A stretch of 64,000 nucleotides of DNA from Auricularia sp. M13. Its lineage: Eukaryota; Basidiomycota; Agaricomycetes; Auriculariales; Auriculariaceae. Within the stretch, counting starts at the first letter, position 1. Every line of letters begins with the position of its first letter. This document shows, piece after piece, positions 33,358 through 44,511 of the stretch. The stretch is from positions 806,001 to 870,000 of the forward strand of contig CM073195.1 of assembly GCA_037042915.1 (NCBI GenBank), written 5' to 3'. A model generated the notes under the pieces. That model was not told the origin of the DNA. It ran no database searches and worked only from the letters and a program-made list of their open reading frames with translations. Made by a program: the position numbers and the translations under genes.

Positions 33358-34645
33358 ATGGCCACATTCGCAAAGGCAGGCTACAGCGCAACGTCCTACG
33401 CAGCATACAGGCCCACGTACCCGCGCCTGCTGTACGACCGCGTCCTGGCCTTCCACCGCGCTGGCCCGCACCCGCAGTGGCGCAAGGCGCTCGATGTCGG
33501 CTGTGGAACGGGTGCGCTCTCTGCTACGGCGCGCTGGCTTCCGCTGAGCAGCCCGCAGGCCAGGTGACGACGGAGCCGGTGCTCAACAGCGCGTTCGCCA
33601 AGGTCGTGGGCATCGACCCGTCGCCGCAGATGATCGCGCAGGCGCAGAAACTCGCGCGCGAGCTGCCGCCGGGCGTCAAGGAGCCCAAGTACATCCAGGG
33701 CAACGTCGAGAGCATGGACTTTCTGCAGGACGGCTCTGTCGACCTCGTCACCGTCGGTGCGCAAGTCACAGCTAGCGACCCGCTGTCTCTGACGCCGCAC
33801 GCGCAGGCCAGGCTGCACACTGGTTTGACTATACTCGCGTCTGGGGCGAGCTCGCCCGGGTCATGGCGCCTGGCGCCAGCTTTGCTTTCTGGGTGCGTAC
33901 TGCGCCCGCATACAGACGCTGGGGATGGCCGGCAGCAGTGCATGTGCCTGCCGCACGTCCAGGCCGCGTGCATTTCACATGCGGCCATCGGACACGGTCT
34001 CCGCGGCGCTCCTTGTCGCCAGTCTCCTATACGGTTACCGGGCGCAGTAGGTGCTAATGCATGCCAACAGGGTTACTCGGAAATGCGGCTCACACAGCAC
34101 CCGTCGCTGACGCCGCTCATTACCCACTACTCGCAGGGCGCGTCGTTTTCGCCCCAGGCCAAGCCGCTGAGCGCGACGGCGCAACCACCTCCACCCACGG
34201 AGGAGGACCTGGACACGCTGGGCCCGTACTGGCAGCAGCCTGGCCGGTGGCTCATAGAGACCATCTGCAACACGTCCCGCAGCCACCGCGGCCGCCGTTT
34301 ACCGACGTGCGCCAAACGTTCTTCGTCGGCCAGCACTTCCCGCAGTACGTGGCGCAGGGGCGAGACGTGCAGCCCGTCATTCTGCAGAAGAGACTCGACT
34401 GGCCGGGCGTCGAGGCGTACCTGCGCACGTGGAGCAGCCTGCACACGTACCAGGAGGTGCATCCGGAAGACAAGGCGCGCATTGGCCCGCAGGACGGCGT
34501 GGGCAGCGAGAACGGCGACGTCGTGCAGCGGCTGCTGTGTCGGTTGCGCACAGCGATTCTGAAGGAGACGGGCGGCGAGAAGGTCGAGGACGAGGTCGAG
34601 CTCGAGTGGCCGATGGTGCTCATTATGGGCCGCAAGGAGGCGTGA
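33358..34645 (+). CDS. SAM-dependent methyltransferase (class I, Tmt1/Crg1-like)
   Basis: Starts MATFAKAGYSATSYAAYRPTYP, typical of fungal trans-aconitate-methyltransferase-like enzymes. Motif I is ALDVGCGTG|Q (intron 33509-33552), followed by GIDPSPQMIAQAQ (acidic post-I), VTVGQAAHWFD (motif IV region, second intron) and ELARVMAPGASFAFWGYSE (third intron). The C-terminal cap reads RLDWPGVEAYLRTWSSLHTYQE. At 34251-34258 (GGCTCATAGAGAC) the frame slips: RWL must run into RDHLQHVPQPPRPPF, needing one extra base. The substrate cannot be told. Confidence 0.82.
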
Positions 34646-34875
34646 GTGAGAGTCAAGGGACGGTGTATTTTGTATTGTACAGTAGGAATGAAGCCGAACA
34701 CGAGGCCGGATGGCACGAGGGTCACACGCTGCGGGTGGAGAGCGCTGGAGCGAGGGGTATATAGTTAGAGTGGGCCTCAGGCGGCAGAATATGGGATGGA
34801 CGGGAAATGACAACGGTCGGAGTATCAAGTTTCTCTACATACTGTGTTGCTGGACGGCGGGGAGGGGCTTTCTCG

Positions 34876-37800
34876 ATGCCGAGCATCTTTTCGCGCAGCA
34901 AGTCGTCGTCGTCGTCGTCGGCCGCAGCGCACGGCAACGGGCACGGGCATGCGGACGAGTTCGGCCGAGTGGACTCGCGGGGCAGCGCGACGACGGCGAA
35001 AAAGGACTCGAAGAAGCTGCCGGCCCGCCTGCGCACGTTCTCGACGCCGACCGAGCCGACGGACTACTCCAAGGACGAGCCCCAGCTGCCGCCCGACGGC
35101 TCCTTCCTCCCGCTCAGCCTGAGCCCGCCGGACCACGGCGACCCGTCGGAGCCGCTGCTGGACTACGGCTATCTGTTCTACGAGAAGGAGATTGTGCTCG
35201 GCGTCGACGACGTTGCGCGGCTGGTCCATGTTGTCGGCGCCGAGCTGGCGCTGCGGGGTGCGTGTGTATGCTGCCAATTTATTCCCCATTTATTTATTTA
35301 TTATTTTTTGCGGTCGCAGGCCTCACAACGCCACTGCTCTTCTCCACCCTCGCCCTCGACGTCTCGCTGCCGTTCATCAAGCGCATCATCTCCGCCTTCC
35401 TCAGGACCTGCCCGTATCCCTCGGCGTCCGCGGAGGCAAAGGCCCGCTGGCTCGAGGAGGCCCGCGTCGCCTCGCCGCACGATCTCGCCATGACCCTCCG
35501 CTGGGCGCTCGCCCGCATAGTCCGCATCGAGCGCGGCCAGGAGTCGCGCGGCCTGCTCTCGATGGAATACTACTCCCGCTGGCGCGCAGACGAGTCCGCA
35601 AAGCGCTTCCCCGTAGACCACTTTGCCGCCTTCCGCGTCGGCATCGACAACCCCGACGTCCGCACGCTCTTTGACGCCCTCTTCGCCCTGCTCTCGCGCC
35701 TCACCGCCAACTCCAACTCGTCCGGCCTCACGCCGCCCACCCTCGCTTCGCTCTTTGGCCCGTTGCTATTCGGCCTCGGCTCGGCGAACGGCACCTTCCA
35801 GCTCGCGTACTCGAACTACCTGCGCGCCAGCCACGCCACAGAGCATCTGCTTCTGGCCTACATCGCTCGAGTGGCAACAACCTGCCACCGCGTCTGGCCG
35901 ACTGGGTGCGCGGCTACCCGGCCATGCTGCCGTCCACGAGCCAGCTCGACAGCGCCCGCCGCGGAGCACGGACGGTGCGCGTGCTCGCCGTGCGCCGCAA
36001 CGTGCGCATGTACTCGTCCGACCTCGTCCGCCATGGCGCATCCTGGCAGCTCCCGCCCACTTCCAAGGAATGGAACAAAGTCACCGCTAACGACACCCGC
36101 CCCCCGCGCTATTCCGACGCCTTCCGCAAGCGTCTCCATCTTGCCGTCAACTTCGTGCCCGAGGGCGCCGACTCCAGGAAGAAACAGGCCGACGTCGAGT
36201 CCGTCGTCGAGTCCGAGCACTTCCGCTCGTTGACCGATCTTAAATGGGGCGAGTTCGAAGCGCTAGGATTCGGCACGCCCGACGACACCAAGCTGCAGTT
36301 CGACCTCACCGAGAGCGCGCGAAAGGTTTGTTTTCCTTTCTGCTTTAGGCTTAGAATCGCTCCCTCACCCTCGCCCTTTGCTTAGGCACGGTTGGAGAAG
36401 CACAAGACCCTCACCTGGAACGACTTCTCGTCCGCGGGCTTCTCGCGCTCTGACGCGCCGCTGTCCGCTACGCTGCAGTTCTCCGCGCCCATTGCCGCGA
36501 CGATCGGCAACATGAGCGCACAGCAGGCCGAGCTGCACCGCAAGCTGAAAAAGGCGCAGCGCGCGCTGCCACCGTTCGGCTGGGACACTAAGCCGGTGCT
36601 TGGCGCGGAGGAGATCGTCGAGGAGGCTTTCCTCGACGTATTTTGCGACCTCATCTGGAGCGCGGGCTGGCAGGACCGCCGGGAGCAGACGTTCCGCGAC
36701 TGCAATTGGGCCATGGTAAGCCTTCTAGTGTCGGTGCATACAGGGCGCCGCTGATGGTGCCATGTGCAGGTCGAATACAAAGCACTGCCGAGCGGCAGGG
36801 CAAACCTCACAGCGCCCAACGCCGATCCGCGAACAGGGACGCAGCTTGTGCTGTATGAGGAGTTCGTGCCGTCCGAATACCGCGCGCAGCTCACCGCGCC
36901 AAAGCGCCGGTTGCGACTGCCCTTCCAGGCGCGCTCACAGCGCCAGTGGAAACCCGCACAAACTCTCAATGGACGTCCGTACGCGATCGGGTCTGTGCCG
37001 CGCTCGCCATCGCAACGCGAGCTCGATTTTGAGAATATGCTCAACGACAAGAGCGGCGTGCTCACCAAGGTGCTTTCGGCATCTGGTGCCGTGCGCTCTG
37101 CGTCGCCACCGCTCCCGCCTGTCCCGAAGAAGCCCGGCGTCAATCCGTCTATACAGATTGTGTTGCCGGACAAGGACAAGGAGAAGCGCTCGGAAACCCC
37201 ACCGGTCCCCCCTGTTCCCTCTGTAGTCGGTGCGGGGGAGACGACGAGCCCATTGTTCGCGCGCACTGCGCTGGCCGGCAGTAGATTTCGCGTAGGCAAG
37301 CGACGCGAGGGCATGTCGCTCATTCCCAGCCAATACGACTCCATCGAGTTCGAGACGCGCGAGACGGACGACCTGACGGACGACGAAATGCCCACCAAGG
37401 AGCGGAGAAAGAGCCGCGACGATGCTTGGGTCGACATCCTCGTCGCGAGCGGCTCGCGACGCATGCCCGGGCAGGATGCCGAGCTCCCCCCGCCGGGGAG
37501 CCGGCGTCGCCTGGTCGGCGGCATCGGGGGCGGGCGTGGCAACCGCAGCGACCCTGAGCTGGCGCGCGAGGAGGTTGAGCGCGTGCTCGCGCAGGCCGGC
37601 CGGCGCCCCAGCGAGGACGAGGACGCCGTCCGGTACGGTGCGCCGGAGCCGACGGCGCCCGAGCCGCCGCAGTTCAACGCCGTGCGCGACTCGGTGGACT
37701 CCATCGACTTCGAGCCCGTGCATGTGCGCACGGCGAGCTCGGAGGCGGCCCTGCCGGACGTGCCCGAGACGCCGCGCGACTTCGGCGAGGACGAAGAGGT

Positions 37801-37972
37801 CCATCGCGGGTCCATGTACAGCGAGGCGGAGAGCGAGGACAGCATGCTCCCGCCGCCCCCGCCTGTTCCGGCTGTGGTGGACCCCAATTCGGGAAGGAAT
37901 AGTCCATGGCGGTATGTGCATGGACAGCCATTGCACAACGTCCTCGAGGAAGAGGAGGAAGTCGTAGAATGA
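34876..37972 (+). CDS. Msb1/Mug8-type morphogenesis protein (RhoGAP-like domain)
   Basis: Cell-polarity and septum regulator family (fungal Msb1/Mug8, DUF1708), linked to Rho1/Cdc42 signalling and glucan synthesis. Begins MPSIFSRSKSSSSSS. The domain then runs from LLDYGYLFYEKEIVLGVDDVARLVHVVG through an intron (35257-35318) to LTTPLLFSTLALDVSLPFIKRIISAFL and SLFGPLLFGLG, and on to VRVLAVRRNVRMYSSDL. At 35864 (ACATCGCTCG) one extra C is needed so that LLLAYI runs into RSSGNNLPPRLADW. Further introns at about 36328-36385 and 36716-36769. The C-terminal third is disordered, with Pro-rich PPLPPVPKKP and acidic tail EEEEEVVE. A 518-codon frame on the other strand (36382-37938) is a GC-rich shadow. 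Confidence 0.8.
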
Positions 37973-39185
37973 TTCCCTTCTCTCCCCTCCTCTTCCTCGG
38001 CGCTTTCTCGTCTTTTTATTCAAGTGGATTCCAGTATCATCCTCCATCTGTGTCCTTCTATATGCCCGCCGCGTCTTATATTTCCGGGCGGCCGCCAGCT
38101 GTTCTACTGCACGCTCACCTCGTCCTCCTCCGATCCCCCGCTGCCGCACTCGTCGATACCCTACCGGTTGAACTCGCGTCGTGCGTCCTCTTCCCACCTT
38201 CCCCTTCCACTCGTTCTGCTCTCCCACATTACAGTTACAGTATCTCGCTCCCATGGCTCAGTTTGCGTCTGCGATTCTGGTGCTCTCTACATTCGACAGT
38301 AAACATGTTTACACACACACGCCCTCGCTCAGCGCCGCGTCCCTGTTTGCTGCAATCTCTCGTGACCATACTACATGTCGATCATCATCAGCTCCTCCGT
38401 TGCTCTCCCTCTCGTTCTCTCCCTTTCTCTCCCGCTTCTCCGCACATTGGGTTCTCTTGCGCGACGCTGGCCTTGTGCGTGCTGTCGGCGTGTTGAAAGT
38501 ACTGCATGTCCATTGTCAATGCATCGAATATGAGGTTGGATTTCCGGATAATGACGCGGTTGCTTGTCGGCACCGCTTGGGATCTGGAACAGGGCCTCAC
38601 GATAATTAGATCTATCGCATAGATTGGGGTCATCGCAGCGCATGAGGCATGCAATGGGGGCGGCCTGCCTTCATTTTGCCACGCGAGCTGCGCGTGGAAT
38701 GCAAAAGCCATTCCTGGACGTTCGTGCAATCACTCAGCGCCATTTGCCTGTCATACCGAGACCCTGATCAGTTTCATGATGATCCACAGGACTTGTGCCT
38801 TTTCGAGCGGACCCGTCGACGTCAAATGCCAGCGTGGTTGGGGCTTCTAAAGCGCCCGGGTTCATGAATCTGACCCGACTCCCGAATAGGCGTGTGAAAA
38901 CGGTCCGTTGCCAACCTCCTCCTCAAGCGCAACGGCGCTGCGAGCCCCCAACCATCCGTGGGAATACCAGCCTTGGCAGCTCCTACCCGATTACTCGTAT
39001 CACGACTAAGTACAGATGTAGATGTCACCTCTAGAGCGGCGGATATATCTTATAAATGCAGCATCAAGAGCTGATACACCACCCATCATTCTTGTTCTCG
39101 GGTGCAGCGCACCTGGACTCCGCAAACTGCGCAGTCGTCAGTTCCTCTCTCTCACTGGTTTCTTTCGCCCGCCCCAGTCGCGCTC
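37973..39185. other. Intergenic, no supported gene
   Basis: 1.2 kb. The first half is strongly CT-rich (38100-38450). No recognisable gene. The last 140 bp hold the promoter of the wall-sensor-like gene. Confidence 0.5.
39050..39057 (+). promoter_or_regulatory. TATA box
   Basis: TATAAATG lies about 130 bp upstream of the ATG at 39186. Confidence 0.5.
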
Positions 39186-40687
39186 ATGCGCGCCCTTACG
39201 CTCGTTTGGCTGTGGCTCGCACTTTATGTCACGTCTAGTCTCGGGGAGGATGCCGTCTCGGTCGGCCATGACAACTGGGGGATGAAGGTCTATATCTCGA
39301 GCGCCCCGCGCGAGTGCGCGCCCTTCCACCTGTACTACGACATTAACCGGAACGGGGACCCGCCCAAGGACCTCGCGCTGCCTGACGATGCGGCGATCTC
39401 CTTCCTCACGCCTGACAGCGGCCTGAGCGAATGGATGGTGCGTGAGCGGTATCCCTCCCGCGGACTAACGTTGATAGCAGCGGCATAGGTCTTACGGCCG
39501 CCGATGGGCAAGGGCATGCTCAGTTGGACATGTACACTGCGCGCTGGCAAGCAGTTCGTCGTTAGAAACGGCAACGGCTATAAGCAGGTCTTCACCGTCG
39601 GCTCCGGGTCCGGCACGCAATGCGGACAGAACGCTCCGACCGTGACGACCTCGTCGTCGTACGGCTCGTTGAACGCGCAGGTGTACAAATCGCTCACCGC
39701 GAACAACTATGCGCCAACGAGCATCTCCCCAGCGAATCAGTTCTCGTGCGTTGCCAGGCTCGTCTTGTGTTTCAAATTGGCTTTCTCATCTCGCGCAGCG
39801 GTGTCAATATGCCTGGTACAGCGGGGCTGAGTGTTATCAATGTCCCGTTAGGCGCTGCAGTGTGAGTCTGGCCGCTCAGTTCTGCCTTCGTTGACTGACC
39901 TTTGCACTAGCCCGAGCAGTAAGCCAGACCCGCCTGTTTCTCAGAATCCGACGCCTGACCCGGACACTTCCTCTAAACCATCCTCTCCGCCCCCTGACAC
40001 GACAACCAAACAACCAGACTCCCCCTCGGACGAAACGCCAGGCAAAACCCCCAACGTCGTCCCGGACAATGGCAATGACGACACCACATCGGTCCCCCGG
40101 TCGACGAGCACTGCTGGAGCCGCTACGGACGAACCTTTCAACACTCGTACATCCGAACGTGGGCAGGCCACTGTAGATCCTGGAACGGTACCGAACGAGC
40201 CTGATTCTGAGGACGACGGTGACCATCCGAATTCAGCCCCGGTAGGAAGTGGAGGTGGTGGTTCAGCACAGGCGCCCACCGGCTCCAAGACCAACATCGG
40301 TGCTATCGTCGGAGGGGTTATCGCCGCCCTTGTCGTTGGCGGTCTCATTGGTGCACTATTCGTCTGCCTGGCCAGACGGAGAAGGCGCCAAAAGAGACTG
40401 ATCCAGGTGACACCGATGGACATGGCTCCAGCTGCTGAAGCCCCCTCAGTCGGTTAGTTAGTCATTTTCCCACTCGTACGCATTTGCTGAAGAGGATTCT
40501 AGCACCCACACAATACATGGACCGCAAGTATCCGATCCCCATCCCAACAGTCCCGACAGCAGGCTCGTCATCAGCCTCTGGCTACGAGACTTGGGACGGA
40601 TACGGTACTTCGGTCGGAACAATGGATATGCGACGACCTCTGTCAGACTTGTCAGAGGAGCCGCCGTCGTATTCCAGATTCGGGTAA
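39186..40687 (+). CDS. Secreted-ectodomain single-pass membrane protein (wall-sensor-like)
   Basis: Signal peptide MRALTLVWLWLALYVTSSLG, then an about 160-residue ectodomain with few cysteines (APRECAPFHLYYDIN, GMLSWTCTLRAG, GTQCGQN). A Ser/Thr/Pro-rich, mucin-like stalk follows, then one helix (IGAIVGGVIAALVVGGLIGALFVCL) with a strong stop-transfer ARRRRRQKR. The last exon supplies a cytosolic tail with EEPPSYSRFG, a PPxY motif that could recruit WW-domain ubiquitin ligases. Introns at about 39437-39487, 39748-39799, 39862-39910 and 40456-40495. This layout (signal, stalk, helix, short tail) is that of fungal stress sensors, but I recognise no named domain. Confidence 0.7.
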
Positions 40688-40931
40688 TATTTGCATGGAC
40701 TACTTTCACTCACATTGCGAAGATTGCTCTGTTGCTCTGTGCTCGTCACTGCTGCGCAGGATTCATGTGTTCAGTTATAGTTGTAACGCTTTCTTATTCG
40801 CAATTCACAGAGTACACAGATATGAAGGAGAATGTACTAATAGGATTGGAGAGGTAGAGTTGTCCGCTTTCTCAAGCTCTGCATCGTTTGATTATCGTTT
40901 CGCTCCGGGGTAAGAGAGTGGAGCGGACATA

Positions 40932-41219
40932 CTAGATGCATTTGTGGTTGACAGCGTCGCACCCACAGAATGTAGTCCCGTCGCTGCATGTGATGCAGAT
41001 GTCTGGGCAGGGAGGTCCAACCGTCTTGATCATGCAATGGTGCTCCCCGCTGCAGCCGCAAAGCCACTCTCCCCCAACGCATTCGATGCAGTAGGGCGGG
41101 CAGAGTTCAATCGGACCTCCAGGGTTTACAGCACCGAGTGAAGTGGTCGGGTAAGCGGCCGGGGAGGCGTAGACACGAGAGAGGAAGGTCACGACGACAG
41201 CGACCGATGTGATTTTCAT
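40932..41219 (-). CDS. Small secreted protein with two tandem six-cysteine modules (copy A)
   Basis: 95 residues, no intron. Signal peptide MKITSVAVVVTFLSRVYA, a short Pro/Gly-rich spacer, then two modules. Module 1 is CPPYCIECVGGEWLCGC with a sixth Cys after five residues; module 2 is CPDICITCSDGTTFCGC with a sixth Cys after six. The spacing is CX3CX2CX6CXCX5-6C, joined by MIKTVGPP. Twelve cysteines in about 56 residues imply a disulphide-knotted extracellular peptide. A paralogue with the same plan lies at 48422-48730 in the opposite orientation. Family not recognised. It could be an effector-like, antimicrobial or wall-associated peptide. Confidence 0.85.
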   Translation of the reverse strand: MKITSVAVVVTFLSRVYASPAAYPTTSLGAVNPGGPIELCPPYCIECVGGEWLCGCSGEHHCMIKTVGPPCPDICITCSDGTTFCGCDAVNHKCI

Positions 41220-41272
41220 GCTTGTTGGCTTGTCAACTTTGCTGAGGGATTCAGTTCATAAGAGCAGTCACT

Positions 41273-41279
41273 TTATAGT
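41273..41279 (-). promoter_or_regulatory. TATA box of secreted protein copy A
   Basis: TATAAAG on the minus strand lies about 54 bp upstream of the ATG at 41219. The paralogue has a TATA box at nearly the same distance, suggesting strong regulated expression of both. Confidence 0.6.
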
Positions 41280-42027
41280 CTGCCCACTAATGACCAGGGG
41301 AGACGCTGTAAGGCACACATTTCATCGCCTTGCGTCGTTTTCAGAACTTGGTAGCAAAGGTGAAACGTTGCCTCACCTGAGGGGGACCTGCGACCGGGAA
41401 ATGAATGATGACTCTGAGCCTCTGTCTCTCGCATCTTTAGCGTCCAATGCCAAACGCTGCCCAAGGGCTCCAAGATGACATGCCATGACTGTGGTAGTAG
41501 CCACCATTGAAACTACTACGATGTTCTTTGATAGGCCACAGAAACCTTGAAATGTTCTATTTTCCCGGAATTCGGGCGAGAGCCGACATACAAAACCTTT
41601 CGCAGTATACGAACGGAAGCGCCGGGCTGGGATCGATTGAGCTCGCATCTGGTGCGGTTTGCGGGCTCAAAGCGAGAACTCCAAGGAAGCACACAAAGTT
41701 GTTTGTGTAAACAACGATGTTTGTATAAGTGACGTACGCTCGTGATCAGACAGGCGCGCATGCAGCGCTCAATGCTCAGCCAGTCAGGCGCACAATGAGG
41801 AGGTTTGTCACATGGGGTACAACTCTCATAACAAGTCGCCGAGAAATGAATCACCTCAGATCTTGCAGGTTGTTTCCAGCGCTACCGACCGCAGCCCGTT
41901 CGCAGAGCGAGATGACAAACGTGCATCGGCGCGACGGCACTTCGCACGTCTGTAAGTTACGGATTTATCGACCCTAGAATACAATGCATCGCTGAATGTT
42001 CCTGCTTACATGCGTTCTCAGGCGGAA
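41280..42027. other. Intergenic, no supported gene
   Basis: About 750 bp between copy A and the carboxylase 3' end. Short overlapping frames only. Confidence 0.5.
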
Positions 42028-44258
42028 TTACATCCTGAAGACGCCGAAGTCGCCCTTCCTCCGGTCGGCGGTTGCACCTGCGGCGATACCAAGCCCCAAG
42101 CCGAGTACGTCGCGCGTATCGCGCGGCTGGATAATGCCGTCGTCCCACAGACGCGCGGTCGAGTACAGTGCTGTGGCCTGTGACTCGATCTCGTCCTTGA
42201 GCGTTGCATGCTGTGTCGGGTCCCTTCACGCGCCAGGTGTAAGCACGGATAGACCATGTGGCTGTTGGATGTGTACATACTTTGACACTGTGGTCATGAC
42301 TTGCGACAGCTGCCCGGAGCCCATAACACCGATTTTTGCATTCTGCGAGGCACATGGTCAGCGGCACAGGGACGCGTCTAGCTAGCAAACACCCTACCGG
42401 CCACATCCAGAGGAACCTCGGAGAGTACTGCGCACGTTGTATTGTTAAGGAAGAATATTAATTGGGACGGGGGGTCGGCTTACCGCTCGACCACACATGC
42501 CTGTGGGATCAGTCTGTCAGGTTTGAATCATGCGTAAAATGAGCATGACGAACCGTAGTTTCCAGCACCAAAGCTACCACCAACGACGACGGTAAACTTG
42601 GGCACATCGGCGCAAGCCACTGCCTAACCATCTTCGCGCCGTCCTTAGCGATGCCGCCACGTTCTGCCTTTGAGCCGACCATGTATCCTACAACGCAGTT
42701 ATTAGCAAACCGTGTCCGTCGCAAGGACTAGTATTGTACCTGTAACATTCACGAGGAACACGAGCGGTATTTGTCGTTGATTACACAGTTGGATAAAATG
42801 TGCTGCCTTCTGCGCGGATGTCGAGAAAAGAATACCGTTGTTGGCGACGATGCCGACAGGGTAGCCGTGGATGTGTGCAAAGCCAGTGACGAGCGTGGGC
42901 CCATACTCGGGTTTGAATTCGCGAAAGCGGCTGCCGTCCACAACGCGCGAAATGACGTCGCGCATGTCGAATGCCTGCCGCACGTCTGCGCCTACGATGC
43001 CGCCCAGCTCAGACGCATCGTATAACGGTTGTTCTGGCGCTTGGGGCGGCTGTTCCAAAGCGCAGGTTGGCGGTGTGCGGAGACCCTTGAAGGCAATCAA
43101 TGCTTACTGGTGCGACTCGAGAGCCTGCTGCGCCGAGGTCGGACACAGCTGCACGTGCGCGCGCGATACCTTCCGCGTCGCTGCCGACCAAGTGGTCCGT
43201 CACGCCACTCTCGCGAGAGTGCATGGCACCGCCGCCCAGCGTCTCTTCATCTATCTCTTCGCCTGTCGCGGCCTTGACAAGGGGTGGACCCGCCAGGAAG
43301 ATTCGACCCTGGTTCGCCACGATTATGCTCTCGTCCGAGAGAGCTGGCACGTATGCGCCGCCCGCTACGCTGATGCCATGCACGACTGCTATTTGTGGTA
43401 TACCGCATGCAGACATGTTTGCCTATGCTCGTGTTAGAGAATATAGGCAGAGGACATGCGATGCAGACGTACCATGTTGTAGAATATGCGTCCAAAGTGT
43501 TCCTTGTCCGGAAATACCTGAAGTTGGCGTGATCAGTCAAGAGGACAATGCCAGTTGCTTGCTACCTACATCTGCTTGGTGAGGCAGCGCCGCACCGCCG
43601 CTTTCCACTGAATATGCGTCAGTGCATCGTTAGCCAACTAGAACGTTGTACAGACCGAGGTATATGCATGGAAGTCCGTTTTCCCGCGCTATTTCTTGAG
43701 CCCGAAGTTGCTTCTTGACCTATGGACCTATGAGCTACACAGCGTGGTATGTCCAGCGCAAACTCACAGTCAGTGGATAGTATGCGCCGCCTTTAACGGT
43801 GGGATCGTTGACCAAGATGACGCATTCGCGACCAGAAACGCGCCCAATGCCAGTAATGAGCCCTGCAGCGGGTACTGCACCACCGTACATGTCGTGCGCT
43901 GCCAGAGAGCTCAGCTCGAGGAAAGCTGAACCTGGGTCTAGCAACGCGGCCAGTCTGACAGGGACTCGTTAGATGACCGCGGTCCGACAAGAGGTGCATA
44001 CCGTTCTCGAGGCAACATCTTGCCACGCGACTTCATGCGCTCCTGGGCCTTGGTGCCCCCGCCGGCGCGTGCGTTGGCTCTGAGAACCAGCAGCTCGGAC
44101 TCGAGCGCGGCCATTGCACGCGCTTTCTCGCTGAACTCAGGCGCCGCTGGCGAAACGAGGTTTGGTAGGACATCTGCGTGAAATGCGCGTCTGCATGGCC
44201 TGGGTAGCACTGGGCGACGGGTCCCTGCAAGCAGCTGGACACGTCGGGCAGCGAGCAT
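42028..44258 (-). CDS. MCC2: 3-methylcrotonyl-CoA carboxylase beta subunit, mitochondrial
   Basis: Carboxyltransferase subunit that carboxylates 3-methylcrotonyl-CoA in mitochondrial leucine breakdown. The N-terminus [27 protein letters not shown] is Arg-rich, as mitochondrial presequences are. Blocks in order: [190 protein letters not shown], and the tail [16 protein letters not shown]. At 42622-42624 one extra G/C is needed to join KMVR to [16 protein letters not shown]. At least nine short introns. Its biotin-carrying partner is not in the window. Confidence 0.92.
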
Positions 44259-44511
44259 GGTTGCTGGAGGTAGGGACGGAGCTTGAAGCGCGCGTGACCG
44301 CTTTGTTCATGACGTCCACCCGCCAGCGCTGGTATCAACAAATCTTGACTTGCTCAACGGCTATCGACAACCCCCGCCTGCTGGTCTTTGCTTCGGGTAG
44401 ATCTGCAGTTCTTTCTGGGTTTGGGCGACTTTTTATAAAGGCTACTTTCGACACTTCTGACAGCATTGGCTATTTGTTACATTGGCTGCATCGTAGTACA
44501 CCGCTCGCAGC

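Noticed and set aside
36382-37938. 518-codon open frame on the minus strand
   Set aside because: Antisense shadow of the Msb1/Mug8 gene. Ser-rich and Gly-rich without motifs, while the plus strand continues a recognisable protein.
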